Assembly (NCBI GenBank): GCA_963703665.1
Contig: CAVPFB010000005.1
Location: forward strand, 343,680 to 407,679
DNA length: 64,000 nucleotides
Direction: 5' to 3'
Source: AP-15 sp963703665
Lineage (GTDB): Bacteria; Pseudomonadota; Alphaproteobacteria; ATCC43930; CGMCC-115725
Positions 46,095-55,417 of this stretch are shown piece by piece. The notes beneath the pieces are model-generated. The model ran no database searches. It was not told where the DNA came from and saw only the letters and a list, made by a program, of their open reading frames with translations. Within the stretch, counting starts at the first letter, position 1. The number at the start of each line of letters is the position of its first letter. The position numbers were made by a program, and so were the translations under genes.

Positions 46095-47315
46095 TCACGT
46101 CGCTGCGGTTTTGCGCAAGACGTGGAAGCCGTGGTCGAGGTCGTCGATCAGGTCGTGCGGGTCTTCGAGGCCGATATGCAGGCGCAGGGTCGGGCCTTCG
46201 GGCTCCCAGCGGGTGGCGCTGCGGATGCGCGCCGGCGTGGTCGGCTGGATCAGGCTCTCGAACCCGCCCCAGCTGGCGCCGATGCCGAACAGGTCGAGGG
46301 CGTCGATAAAGGCGTAGACGGCTTCTTTGGGCGCCGGTTTCAGGACCACGCCGAAGAGCCCGCTGGCGCCGAGGAAGTCGCGCTTCCACAGCGCGTGGCC
46401 CGGATCGTCGGGCAAAGCGGGATAGAGCACGCGCGACACTTCCGGCCGGGTCTGCAGCCAGTGCGCCACTTGGAGCGCGTTTTTCTGATGGCGTTCGAGG
46501 CGCACGCTCAATGTTCGCAAACCACGCAATGCGAGATAGACGTCGTCCGGCCCGGCGCAGTGGCCGAGATCGGCCGCCATCGTGCGCACCGGCAGATACA
46601 TCTCCTCGGTGGTAATGACCGCGCCCAGCATCACGTCGGAATGGCCGACGATGTACTTGGTCGCGGCATGGATCGACACGTCGACGCCGCGGGCAAAGGA
46701 CGGGAACAGCCAGGGCGACGCCCAGGTGTTGTCCATCAGCACCTTGGCGCCGGCGGCGTGCGCCGCGGCGGCGATCGCCGGCACATCTTGCACCTCGAAG
46801 GTCAGCGAGCCCGGCGATTCGACATAAACGACCCTGGTGTTGTGGCGCATCAGCCGGGCGATGCCCTCGCCGATCAGCGGATCGTAATACGTGGTTTCGA
46901 TCCCGTAGCGGGTCAGAACCTTCTCGCAGAAGTTCCGCGCCGGCCCATAGACCGAATCGACCATCAGCAGGTGGTCGCCGCATTTGAGGCAGGCTTCGAG
47001 CGGCGCGGTCACAGCAGCCAACCCCGAGGACATCAGCATCGCGCGATAGCCGCCCTCGATCGCCGCCACCGCTTCCTCAAGCGCGAAGGTCGTCGGCGTG
47101 CCGAGGAGGCCATAGCGCACGACGTCGAAGCGCTTGCCCGATTCGCGTTTGGCCTCCCATTCGGCCATGTTGGCCGACAGGATCGTCGAGGCGTGATAGA
47201 CAGGCGGGTTGACGGCGCCATCGTGCGCCTCGGGATGGCGCCCGAGATGGGTCAGCAAGGTGTCCTTGCGATAATTGCGCGGCCGCCCGTCGCTTTTCAT
47301 GCCGTCGCTCTTCAT
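46095..47315 (-). CDS. metC: Cystathionine beta-lyase
   Basis: 406 residues of the Cys/Met metabolism PLP family. PLP features: MLMSSGLAAVTAPLEACLKCGDHLLMVDSVYG (short form SSGLAAVTAPLEA) and YVESPGSLTFEVQDV, then LMDNTWASPW, and the PLP lysine in SIHAATKYIVGHSDVMLGA at about residue 215. ESPGSLTFEV is typical of MetC rather than MetB. It splits cystathionine to homocysteine, pyruvate and ammonia in methionine synthesis. The N-terminus has a tandem MKSDGMKSDG (a 15-base repeat), so either ATG (47315 or 47300) could be used. Confidence 0.92.
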   Translation of the reverse strand: MKSDGMKSDGRPRNYRKDTLLTHLGRHPEAHDGAVNPPVYHASTILSANMAEWEAKRESGKRFDVVRYGLLGTPTTFALEEAVAAIEGGYRAMLMSSGLAAVTAPLEACLKCGDHLLMVDSVYGPARNFCEKVLTRYGIETTYYDPLIGEGIARLMRHNTRVVYVESPGSLTFEVQDVPAIAAAAHAAGAKVLMDNTWASPWLFPSFARGVDVSIHAATKYIVGHSDVMLGAVITTEEMYLPVRTMAADLGHCAGPDDVYLALRGLRTLSVRLERHQKNALQVAHWLQTRPEVSRVLYPALPDDPGHALWKRDFLGASGLFGVVLKPAPKEAVYAFIDALDLFGIGASWGGFESLIQPTTPARIRSATRWEPEGPTLRLHIGLEDPHDLIDDLDHGFHVLRKTAAT

Positions 47316-47586
47316 AAGGCACTACTCCAAATCGCAGCGTCGCCCCGAGCACCGAGGGGCCCGATCGGTGACATTACATCGGCGCGAGGAGACCGCACAG
47401 GCCGCGGCTGCCGACCGGCGCGGGGCGCGTCCGACCGGCGCGTCCGAGCGCGCCCCGGGGCGCGCCTTGCTATCGCCGCAGTTGCGGCCCGAGAATTACC
47501 GGGCCCTGGCGCCGACTGACAGGATCGTGGCCGACCGTTTTCTCGATCTGGGTCTCGATCCGGTCTCGATGCGGAGGAGAGCGCCG

Positions 47587-47772
47587 ATGAGATTAGGTTT
47601 GCTGATTCTGGTGGTCGCGGTGCTGGCGGCGTGCTCCGACACCTCGGCATCGCCCCCGTCGGACGCGACCGAATCGGCGGCGATGGTCCAGAAGAACTGC
47701 GCCGACCCGCACTGGCGCGAGGCGAATCTCGGCCTTTGGTACTCGGTCTGCCGCCAGCCGCTGCATTGGTAA
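47587..47772 (+). CDS. Small lipoprotein
   Basis: 61 residues: MRLGLLILVVAVLAAC is a lipoprotein signal with lipobox LAAC (Cys16). The mature part is short (~45 residues) with two more cysteines (KNCADPHW, YSVCRQPLHW). Starts ATG 47587 behind GGAGGAGAG. Function unknown; membrane-anchored on the periplasmic side. Confidence 0.7.
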   Translation: MRLGLLILVVAVLAACSDTSASPPSDATESAAMVQKNCADPHWREANLGLWYSVCRQPLHW

Positions 47773-47789
47773 CGCCGGGCCCGCCCGGC

Positions 47790-48149
47790 TCAAAATTTTC
47801 TGAAGCACTCGCGGCCGGTGCCCTGCAGCGCTCGGCAATCGGCGACGACCGCGGAGCCTTTGGCATCGGGCGCGATCTGCACGACATAGCTTTTGCCGCT
47901 TTTGCAGCGCACGCTCCAATAGGCGTTGCCCTTGGCCCGGCCGCTCGCGGTCACCCCCATCGGAAAGGCCGCCACCCCGATACAGCCTCTGCGAAGGCTG
48001 CCGGCGAGCGCCTGCGCCTGCCGGGCCGGCGGCAGCGCCAGAAGCCGATCATTGGTCGGGTTCCCCGAACCCGCCGCCTGCACCCCGGCTGATCCCCACG
48101 CGGCCGAGAGCAAGACCGCGGCAACCAGTAACATCCTGCGCCCGTGCAT
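47790..48149 (-). CDS. Secreted protein of unknown function
   Basis: 119 residues. Signal peptide MHGRRMLLVAAVLLSAAWGSAGVQA, then a mature domain of ~93 residues with four cysteines (RRGCIGVAA, SVRCKSG, VADCRAL, GRECFRKF) and small beta-strand-like blocks. Resembles in size and layout the secreted protein at 10903 but not in sequence. No family recognised. Confidence 0.65.
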   Translation of the reverse strand: MHGRRMLLVAAVLLSAAWGSAGVQAAGSGNPTNDRLLALPPARQAQALAGSLRRGCIGVAAFPMGVTASGRAKGNAYWSVRCKSGKSYVVQIAPDAKGSAVVADCRALQGTGRECFRKF

Positions 48150-48197
48150 GACCCGCTCCGCCGCCCCGCGCCGATGCGAGACTACCCGAATGCGAGA

Positions 48198-50086
48198 CTA
48201 TTGGCTGCCGTCGGCCCTCGCAATGCAATCGCTCGTGCGGTCGCCGGTTTGCGGAACGATCGGCAGCACGATGTGCGAGGGACGCTCGCGATCAATAAAG
48301 ACGCGGTTTTCGGCGACGCGCGGGTGCTCCATCGAGCCCTCGGGCTCGCCCGAATTCGGGTTCACGTCGAAATGCGGGAAATTGCTGCTCGAAATGTCGA
48401 GGCGCAGCTGGTGGCCGCGGACGAACAGATTGCCGATCGGGAACAGCTCGATCGTAGATTGGGTAGACCGCACCCGGCATCAGCAGCCTCGGTCGCTCCC
48501 AGCTGTCGCGATAGCGCAAGCCGCAGAATGCCCTCGGTCAGGTTCATCGCAAAGCCCGTCCGGGTAGTCGGCGTTCGGCGGATGGACGTCGATCAACTTT
48601 GCGGTGAAGTCGGTGTCGGGGCAGTCGGAGGCGATCCACAGACGGACCACGACCGGGCCGGTCACCTCGATCTCTCGGTCGAGCGGCGGGGTCGTGAAGG
48701 ACAGCACGTCGGGGCGCGCGGCCAGGGACCGGAAAGGTGGGCGGGTGCCGAACACGCCCGGTCCCTCGCGCTGGTCATAGGCGCCGCCGCGCATGATCGG
48801 CTCGCCCGAGCTCAGCGCGCCGCCAATCGTCGGCACCGGTCGTCGCGGGTCGAAACGGTAGCCGAGCGGCGGGACCCCCGCGTCAGGTTGCGCCGGGCCG
48901 AGGCTGCGGTCGCCATGCAGGTAAAACCGGGTCAATTGCGTCTGCGGCAGCGGCCAGTCGGCTGAGGCTGCGCCAGCGGCCGCCGTGCTCGAGCCGCCCC
49001 TCGGCGTTGCGCCGGCCCGATCCGCCTCCCATGACGAAAACTGCGCACCGGCGGGTCGCCTTCAATGCCGTCGTCGACGCCTTTCAGCCAGCGGTCGAAC
49101 CAGTTGCGGCGCAGCGCAAAGAAATCCTGGGCAAGGTTGCCGTCGACTGCGGCGGCGGCGCCGAAATCGACCTCGCCGGCATAGGTGAGCGAACGGTCGC
49201 CATGGGTCCACGGCCCGAGGATCAGGCGCTGCGGCGCCCGCCCTCGCCGCGCCAGGCCGAGATAATTCTCGACCGCGGTGCGGGCATAGGGGTCGTACCA
49301 GCCCGAGAGATGCACGATCGGCACGTCGGCGTAATGCGGCCAATAGCCTTCGGCATAGATCCCGGCCCGCCTCCAAAAATCGTCGAACGTCCCGTGCGAC
49401 CACTGCTCGAACAGGTAATCCTCGTATTCGGGCGCGGCACTCAAGGGCGAGCGCCCTTTTCGCCACGGCATCGCCGCGAACCACGCCTTGATGTCCTGCG
49501 CCTTCAACGCCGCCTTGACCGCCGGGTCCTTGGCATCGGCGAGCGCGTTATTGTAGGCCCATGTCGCCTGTTTCAAGTCGAACGCGCCATCGTGGCGGAT
49601 GCCGCTGCGATAGGCGTTGGAAAACCCGCCGCAGTCGAGGAATTGCGCCGCGAGACCCGGAGGGTCGAGACAGCCGAGCGCCGCCTGGGCATGCGCCGCA
49701 TAAGACAGGCCGAAGGTGCCGATCCGGCCGTTGCACCAGGCCTGTCCGACCAGCCAGGCGAGTGTGTCATAGCCGTCCTCGGCCTCGCTCAGGTATTTCG
49801 TGAAACGACCGCCCGATCCGTAGCGGCCACGGCAATCCTGATAGACGACGGCATAGCCGTGGCCGACAAAGTAGCCGGCGACCTCGGCGCGCGAGCGGGG
49901 CATGGCGACCGCGGCGGTGCGCTCGGATCGGCTTGGCGCCGATTTGTCGTAGGGGGTGCGTTCGAGCAATACCGGGAACGGACCCGCCCCCGGCGGCCGG
50001 TAAACGTCGGTCGCCAGTCCGGTCCCGTCGCGGGCCCTAACCATCAGATCGCGTTCGACGACGATCGCCGCGGCTGATTCCTTCAT
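48198..50086 (-). pseudogene. CocE/NonD-family hydrolase, five frameshifts
   Basis: Starts ATG 50086. The intact N-terminal frame (~350 residues) has the CocE pattern: RARDGTGLATDVYRPPGAGPFPVLLERTPYDK, YQDCRGRYGSGG, IGTFGLSYAAHAQAA (the Ser nucleophile in GLSYAAH), GWYDPYARTAVENYLG (Asp) and ILGPWTHG (His). The downstream jelly-roll domain (RFYLHGDRSLGPA, FTAKLIDVHPPNADYPDG, RYRDSWERPRLLMPG, STIELFPIGNLFVRGHQLRLDISSSNFPH) is spread over frames with five shifts near 49040, 48970, 48555, 48510 and 48470. Each is cured by removing one base of a homopolymer. Family role: serine hydrolase for acyl esters or X-prolyl peptides. Sequence errors are the simplest cause. Confidence 0.75.
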
Positions 50087-50178
50087 CCGAAATCCCCCCG
50101 ATCAGACGGTGCCCGGCCTGCGCTTGCCTGCCGCCCGCATTTTCGCTATCACCCTCGCCGCATCCGGGCCGCGGATGA

Positions 50179-50253
50179 GGGCGCGTAGCTCAGCGGGAGA
50201 GCACTACGTTGACATCGTAGGGGTCACTGGTTCAATCCCAGTCGCGCCCACCA
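50179..50253 (+). tRNA. tRNA-Val(GAC)
   Basis: 75-base cloverleaf: acceptor stem GGGCGCG paired with CGCGCCC, D arm GCTC-AGCGGGA-GAGC, anticodon arm CTACG-TTGACAT-CGTAG with anticodon GAC (Val), T arm ACTGG-TTCAATC-CCAGT, and discriminator A followed by an encoded CCA (50251-50253). Confidence 0.95.
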
Positions 50254-50280
50254 TGCTTGTCAAGGATCGGGGGACCCGAG

Positions 50281-51177
50281 CTACACCTCTTTCATGACCT
50301 GAGCATAGGAAATCACCGCAAACAGAGCCGTGCCGCCGGCGATGTTGCCGAGCAGCACCGGAACGGTGAAGTCGGCGATCATCCGCCATAAAGCCAGCTG
50401 CCCGCTTACCACCAGCAGAAAGGCCTCGACGCTGCCGGCGACGATGTGGGTGAAGCCGCACACCGCGATCAGGTAGGTCACCATCGTCACCACATGGAAC
50501 TGCGTGCCCTCGGCGCTCGGGATCAGCCAGACCATCGCCGCAATCAGAAATCCCGCGCCGATGGCTCGGAAGAACATCTCGGCCCAGCCGAGCCCGATCA
50601 TCTGCGCGCTGAGCTCGAGCATTCCGTGGCGCAGTTCCGGGGTCAGCACCGGCGTGAGGCCGCAAAACAGCGCCGCCACGAGCGTGCCGGTCATGTTGGC
50701 CGCAAAAACGACCGTCCACATCCGCGCCAATCGCCGCACATTCGCCAGGGTAAATTCGGCGACGACCGGGAGCACGACGGTAACCGTATTTTCGGTAAAC
50801 AGCTGCTGACGCGCCAGCACGACGATCAGAAAGCCGACCGAATAGCCGAACCCGGTGACCAGCGGACGCCATGAGACATTCGGCAGATGCACCAGCAGGA
50901 CGGCCTGCGCGAGCAGCGAAAAGCTGATCGACAGACCGGCCGCGAAACCCGACCACCACAAGGAGGTGATCGGGCGGTCCATTTCGGTTTCGCCTTCGCG
51001 GCGCACGATCTCATAGATGATCGGAGTGCGCAGCCGCGCGCGGTCTTCGATGTCCTCGATTTCGTGCTCGCTGACGCCGGGGGGCGGCCCGCCTTCATGC
51101 TGATCGGAATGCGCCTCGGTCACCGTGGCATCCGGGTCACGTTCGCTCGGAGCATCCACAACACCGCTTCCTCGCAT
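50281..51177 (-). CDS. Formate/nitrite transporter (FNT) family protein
   Basis: 298 residues. About 60 hydrophilic N-terminal residues (acidic, IEDIEDRARLRTP) then six membrane helices of the FNT pore: WWSGFAAGLSISFSLLAQ, VTGFGYSVGFLIVVLARQQLFTENTV (the FTEN block lies at the channel), ANMTGTLVAALFCG, GAGFLIAAMVWLIP and GFTHIVAGSVEAFLLVV. Resembles the YfdC-type FNT branch whose substrate is unsettled. It is divergent from the hydrogenase operon, with 160 bases between the starts, so a shared regulation is possible. ATG at 51177. Confidence 0.87.
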   Translation of the reverse strand: MRGSGVVDAPSERDPDATVTEAHSDQHEGGPPPGVSEHEIEDIEDRARLRTPIIYEIVRREGETEMDRPITSLWWSGFAAGLSISFSLLAQAVLLVHLPNVSWRPLVTGFGYSVGFLIVVLARQQLFTENTVTVVLPVVAEFTLANVRRLARMWTVVFAANMTGTLVAALFCGLTPVLTPELRHGMLELSAQMIGLGWAEMFFRAIGAGFLIAAMVWLIPSAEGTQFHVVTMVTYLIAVCGFTHIVAGSVEAFLLVVSGQLALWRMIADFTVPVLLGNIAGGTALFAVISYAQVMKEV

Positions 51178-51276
51178 CAGGATTGCCCTCTACCGCTTCG
51201 GTCAACACGGCGAGGGAACTATTCGTTGCCGCCGCTGTTCAGCGATCGCTTGGGGACGGCTCTTCCGGCTCGAGAC

Positions 51277-51310
51277 GTTAAAATGTGCGGCCGCCCGTCG
51301 GCCGCCTTGC
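51277..51310 (+). promoter_or_regulatory. Leader hairpin before the hydrogenase operon
   Basis: GTTAAAATG at 51277-51285 could be a -10 element (weak; no good -35 at the right distance), followed by GCGGCCG-CCCGT-CGGCCGC at 51287-51305, a perfect 7-bp stem. The ribosome site GGAAGGAGG at 51324-51332 lies downstream before ATG 51338. Confidence 0.35.
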
Positions 51311-51337
51311 GCAAGGCCGCCCTGGAAGGAGGACGCG

Positions 51338-52408
51338 ATGCCCGACACCGGTGCGGTTCCCTACGGCCGAAGGACGCAGCACGAGCCGCAGCTCAAGGAA
51401 ATCCACATTCTGTGGCTGACCGCCGGGCTCGGCTGCGACGGCGACTCGGTGTCGATTACCGCGGCCAGCGAGCCGAGCATCGAGGAAGTGATGCTGGGCG
51501 CCATTCCCGGCCTGCCCAAGGTCCACCTGCACAATCCGGTGCTGGCCTACGAGACCGGCGAGGAGTTTCTAAAGCCGTGGCATCAGGCGGTGCGCGGCGA
51601 GATCGACAATTTCGTGCTGGTCGTCGAAGGCTCGATTCCCAACAAGCAATTGAGCGGCGAAGGCTATTGGGCGGCAATGGGGACCGATCCGGAGACCGGC
51701 CAACCGATCAAAACCAATGATTGGATCACCCGGCTGGCGCCAAACGCCCTGGCCGTCGTCGGCGCCGGGAGCTGCGCCACCTGGGGCGGCATTCACGCGA
51801 TGCAGGGCAACCCGACCGGCTGCATGGGGTTGCGCGATTTCCTCGGGTGGGATTGGAAGTCGAAGGCTGGGCTGCCGATCGTCAATGTCCCGGGCTGCCC
51901 GGTGCAGCCCGACAATTTCATGGAAACCCTGCTGTACCTGCTTCGCCAGCTGGCCGGTCTCGCGCCGCTGATCCCGCTCGACGATGCCGGACGGCCGACT
52001 TGGTTGTTCGGCAACACCGTGCACAACGGCTGCGACCGCGCCGCCTATTACGAGCAGGCCGATTTCGCGCCGGATTACAGCTCGCACAAATGCCTCGTCA
52101 AGATCGGCTGCTGGGGTCCGGTCGTGCAATGCAATGTGCCGAAACGCGGCTGGATGGCCGGCATCGGCGGTTGTCCCAATGTCGGCGGCATCTGCATCGG
52201 CTGCACGATGCCGGGCTTCCCCGACAAGTTTCAGCCATTCATGGACGAGCCGCCGGGAGCGGTGTTGTCCTCGGGCCTGATCAGGCCCTACGGGGCGCTG
52301 ATCCGCAATCTGCGCAAACTGACCAACCACACGCTGAACAAGGAGCCGAAGTGGCGCCACAACCGGCCCGAGCTGACCACCGGCTACCGGCCCCCGGCGC
52401 CACTCTGA
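51338..52408 (+). CDS. hhyS: [NiFe]-hydrogenase small subunit, group 1h type
   Basis: 356 residues. The proximal-cluster start reads LGCDGDS (Cys33-Asp-Gly-Asp36), in place of the CxxC of other groups; Asp ligation of the proximal [4Fe-4S] is a hallmark of the actinobacterial-type group 1h/5 enzyme. Other ligands: GAGSCATWGG at about 148, VPGCPVQP at about 185, and the medial/distal set in HNGCDRAAYYE, SHKCLVKIGCWGPVVQCN, GGCPNVGGICIGCTMPGFPD. There is no twin-arginine signal peptide, as in characterised group 1h enzymes, so the complex is expected to face the cytoplasm. ATG 51338 has GGAAGGAGG ahead. It transfers electrons from H2 oxidation to an unknown acceptor. Confidence 0.93.
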   Translation: MPDTGAVPYGRRTQHEPQLKEIHILWLTAGLGCDGDSVSITAASEPSIEEVMLGAIPGLPKVHLHNPVLAYETGEEFLKPWHQAVRGEIDNFVLVVEGSIPNKQLSGEGYWAAMGTDPETGQPIKTNDWITRLAPNALAVVGAGSCATWGGIHAMQGNPTGCMGLRDFLGWDWKSKAGLPIVNVPGCPVQPDNFMETLLYLLRQLAGLAPLIPLDDAGRPTWLFGNTVHNGCDRAAYYEQADFAPDYSSHKCLVKIGCWGPVVQCNVPKRGWMAGIGGCPNVGGICIGCTMPGFPDKFQPFMDEPPGAVLSSGLIRPYGALIRNLRKLTNHTLNKEPKWRHNRPELTTGYRPPAPL

Positions 52409-52428
52409 GCGAAAGAGGAAACCCGAGC

Positions 52429-54247
52429 ATGGTCGACACAGCACTCGAGACGGGCAGAACCACGACGTCGCGGCCGGCAAGAAGGCCCGGTCAGCTGGTC
52501 GAGATGAATTGGGATCCGATCACCCGGATCGTGGGTTCGCTCGGCATCTTCACCAAAATCGATTTCGAGAACCGCGAGGTCGCCGAGTGCCACAGCACCT
52601 CGTCGATCTTTCGCGGTTACAGTGTTTTCATGAAGGGCAAGGACCCGCGCGACGCCCATTTCATCACCAGCCGGATCTGCGGCATCTGCGGTGACAACCA
52701 CGCGACTTGCTCGGTCTATGCGCAAAACATGGCCTATGGGGTCAAGCCGCCGCCGCTCGCCGATTGGATCATCAATCTCGGCGAAGCCGCCGAATACATG
52801 TTCGACCACAACATCTTTCAGGACAATCTTGTCGGCGTCGACTTCTGCGAAAAGATGGTCAAGGAGACCAACCCCGGCGTCTGGGCAAAGGCCGAAACCA
52901 CCGAGGCGCCCCACGCCGCCGACCACGGCTATCGCACGATCGGCGACATCATGCGGGCGCTCAACCCGTTTACCGGCGAATTCTATCGCGAGACCTTGCT
53001 GGTCAGCCGCATGACCCGCGAGATGTTCTGTCTGATGGAGGGGCGCCACGTCCATCCCTCGACCCTCTATCCGGGCGGGGTCGGCACGGTGCCCTCGGTG
53101 CAACTGTTCACCGACTACCTGATCAGGCTGACACGCTACATCGAATTCATGAAGAAATGCGTGCCGTTGCACGACGACTTGTTCGACTTTTTCTACGACG
53201 CCTTGCCAGGATACGAGGAGGTCGGCCGGCGGCGCATCCTGCTCGGCTGCTGGGGCTCGTACCAGGACCCGGACAAATGCGACTACCAGTACCGGCACAT
53301 GACCGACTGGGGCCGTGCCATGTTCGTGACCCCCGGGGTCGTCGTCGACGGCGAGCTGGTCACCACCGACTTGGTCGACATCAACCTTCAGATCCGCATT
53401 CTGCTCGGCAGCTCCTATTACGACGAGTGGCAGAACAGCGAGATCTTTGTCCGCACGGACCCGCTCGGCAACGAGGTGCACCGGGACCATCCGTGGAACC
53501 AGACGACCCTGCCGCGGCCGCAGAAGCGGGATTTCGAGGGTAAATACTCATGGGTCATGTCGCCGCGCTGGCTCGACAAGCGCACCGGCGACCACCTGGC
53601 GCTCGACACCGGCGGCGGTGCCTTGGCGCGGCTGTGGACGACGGCGCTCGCCGGTCTCGTCGATATCGGCTACGTCAAGGCCACCGGCAACAGCGTCAAG
53701 ATCTATCTGCCGAAGACTGCGCTGAAGCCGGAAGTGGAGATCGAGTGGAAAATCCCGCGATGGAGCAACACGATCGAGCGGGATCGCGCACGCACCTATT
53801 TCCAGGCTTATTGCGCCGCGGCGGCGATGCATTTCATCGAAAAGGCGCTGACCGAGGTGCAGGCCGGCCGCACCCGCACGTTCAACGAGTTCAAGGTGCC
53901 GGACGAGGCCATCGGCTGCGGGTTCCATGAAGCGGTGCGCGGCGTCTTGTCCCACCATCTGGTGATCCGCGACGGCAAGATCGCCAATTACCATCCGTAC
54001 CCGCCGACCCCGTGGAACGCGAACCCGCGCGACAAGTTCGGCACTCCCGGGCCCCTACGAAGACGCGGTCCAGGGCACCCCGCTGTTCGAGGAGAACGGC
54101 CCCGACAACTTCAAGGGCATCGACATCATGCGCACGGTGCGCAGCTTCGACCCGTGCCTGCCGTGCGGGGTGCACATGTATCTGGGGCCGGGCAAAACTC
54201 TGAAGACCATGCATTCGCCGATGTTCGGCGTGTCGCGCCAGGGCTAG
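52429..54247 (+). CDS. hhyL: [NiFe]-hydrogenase large subunit, group 1h type, frameshift near C-terminus
   Basis: About 605 residues when corrected. Nickel site L1 motif RICGICGDNH at about 82-91 (preceded by FRGYSVFMKGKDPRDAHFIT) and L2 motif DPCLPCGVH at about 574-582. After CGVH a 23-residue tail (MYLGPGKTLKTMHSPMFGV...) remains, which the specific protease would remove. The frame breaks at 54052-54055, where CCCC stands for CCC: without correction the end is lost. Blocks EYMFDHNIFQDNL, GRHVHPSTLYPGG and WGSYQDPDKCDYQYRHM are characteristic of the group 1h enzymes. It follows hhyS by 20 bases. Role: oxidation of H2 at low concentration is known for related enzymes. Confidence 0.9.
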
Positions 54248-54250
54248 AAG

Positions 54251-54772
54251 ATGGGCGATGCCGACAGCCCTGAGATCGGCGCGGCGCTGCGCCGGGTCGA
54301 AGCGCTGATTACGGCCCTCGAACGGATCGCCGATCCCGCGGCGCGCGAGCCCGCCCGCGAGCTCCTCGAGCTGGTGCTCGAATTGCACACGATGGGGCTG
54401 GCGCGAATTATCGCCATCGTCGCCGATGCGCCGGGCGGCGGATCATTGCTCGACCGTTTGGCCGAGGACCCGCAGGCCCGGGCGATCCTGCTGCTGCACG
54501 GACTGCACCCGCAGGAGGCCGAAGCCCGGATTCGCGCGGCGCTCGACAGGCTGCGTCCGGATTGGGCATTGCGCGGCATCGGAGTTCGGCTGCGCGAGGT
54601 CGCGGGCGGCATTGCCCGCCTCAGCGCGAGCGCGGGCGGCACCGGGCCGGTCGATGCCGCTTCCCTGCGAGCCGAGATCGAGGCGGCGATCGTCGAGGCG
54701 GCGCCGGACGTCGACGCCGTCGTCATCGAGGGTCTGGACGAGCCGCGATTCGTCCTCGCGGCTGGCGGGTGA
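54251..54772 (+). CDS. NifU-like C-terminal domain protein of the hydrogenase operon
   Basis: 173 residues, three bases after hhyL. N-terminal half is a helical domain (ALRRVEALITALERIADPAA, ELLELVLELHTMGLARII). The C-terminal half (LDRLRPDWALRGIGVRLREVAGG, then EIEAAIVEAAPDVDAVVIEG) has the outline of the NifU/Nfu iron-sulfur scaffold domain. However, the CxxC motif is replaced by ARLSASAGG and the whole protein contains no cysteine, so it cannot hold a cluster through Cys. Related proteins are known from actinobacterial-type hydrogenase operons. Probable role: accessory for the small subunit. Confidence 0.75.
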   Translation: MGDADSPEIGAALRRVEALITALERIADPAAREPARELLELVLELHTMGLARIIAIVADAPGGGSLLDRLAEDPQARAILLLHGLHPQEAEARIRAALDRLRPDWALRGIGVRLREVAGGIARLSASAGGTGPVDAASLRAEIEAAIVEAAPDVDAVVIEGLDEPRFVLAAGG

Positions 54773-54778
54773 AGTCGG

Positions 54779-55417
54779 ATGCCGGCGGCGTCCCTGTCCG
54801 GGAACTGGGCGTCGCGATTGCGGCATCTAGTGTCGCCGCCGCCGGTGCTCGAACGGTGCGAATTCTGCAACGCTGCGCTCGCGGCAAAGCATGCTCATCT
54901 GTTCGTGCCGGCCACGCGTGAGATCGCCTGCGCCTGCCCCGATTGCGCGGCAGGCAAATCGCGCCCCGGCTCGTCCCATCGCCTGATCCCGCAGCAAATT
55001 CGGATGCTGCACGACTTTGCGATTACCGAGGCGCAGTGGAGCGCGTTCCAGATCCCGATCGAGCTGGTGTTCCTGTTCGTCGACAGCGCGGCCGGCCGGC
55101 GGGTGGCGCTGTATCCCGGCGCTGCCGGCGCCACCCAATCATTGCTCGGCCTCGATGCGTGGTCGGAATTGGCGGCGAGCAACCCGGTGCTGAACGATTT
55201 GCAGCCGGACGTCGAGGCGTTGCTGGTCAACCGGACAAGGGGAGCGCGCGAGTACTACCGGGCGCCGATCGACCGCTGCTACGCCCTGGCCGGGCTGATC
55301 CGCACGCATTGGCGGGGACTGTCGGGCGGCAGCGCCGTCTGGGACGAGATCGATGGTTATTTTGCTCGGCTCAGAAACGAGGCCGTCGTGGCCGACGGAG
55401 CGGCGGGCGATGGTTGA
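54779..55417 (+). CDS. DUF5947-family protein
   Basis: 212 residues. The N-terminal region has two metal-type pairs, CEFCNAAL and CACPDCAAG (about residues 27-30 and 49-54), that look like a zinc or rubredoxin-like knuckle. The remainder is a compact alpha/beta domain (FQIPIELVFLFVDS, RVALYPGAAGATQSLLGLDAWSEL). DUF5947 occurs beside group 1h hydrogenases; its molecular job is not established. Its end overlaps the start of the next gene by eight bases, so all are in one transcript. Confidence 0.8.
   Translation: MPAASLSGNWASRLRHLVSPPPVLERCEFCNAALAAKHAHLFVPATREIACACPDCAAGKSRPGSSHRLIPQQIRMLHDFAITEAQWSAFQIPIELVFLFVDSAAGRRVALYPGAAGATQSLLGLDAWSELAASNPVLNDLQPDVEALLVNRTRGAREYYRAPIDRCYALAGLIRTHWRGLSGGSAVWDEIDGYFARLRNEAVVADGAAGDG

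Noticed and set aside
48144..48965. Plus-strand frame of 273 codons
   Set aside because: Antisense to the CocE C-terminal domain, whose motifs are clear on the minus strand despite frameshifts.
51178..51337. Sigma-54 promoter for the hydrogenase operon
   Set aside because: No TGGCAC-N5-TTGC-like element found; only a weak -10-like TTAAAAT.
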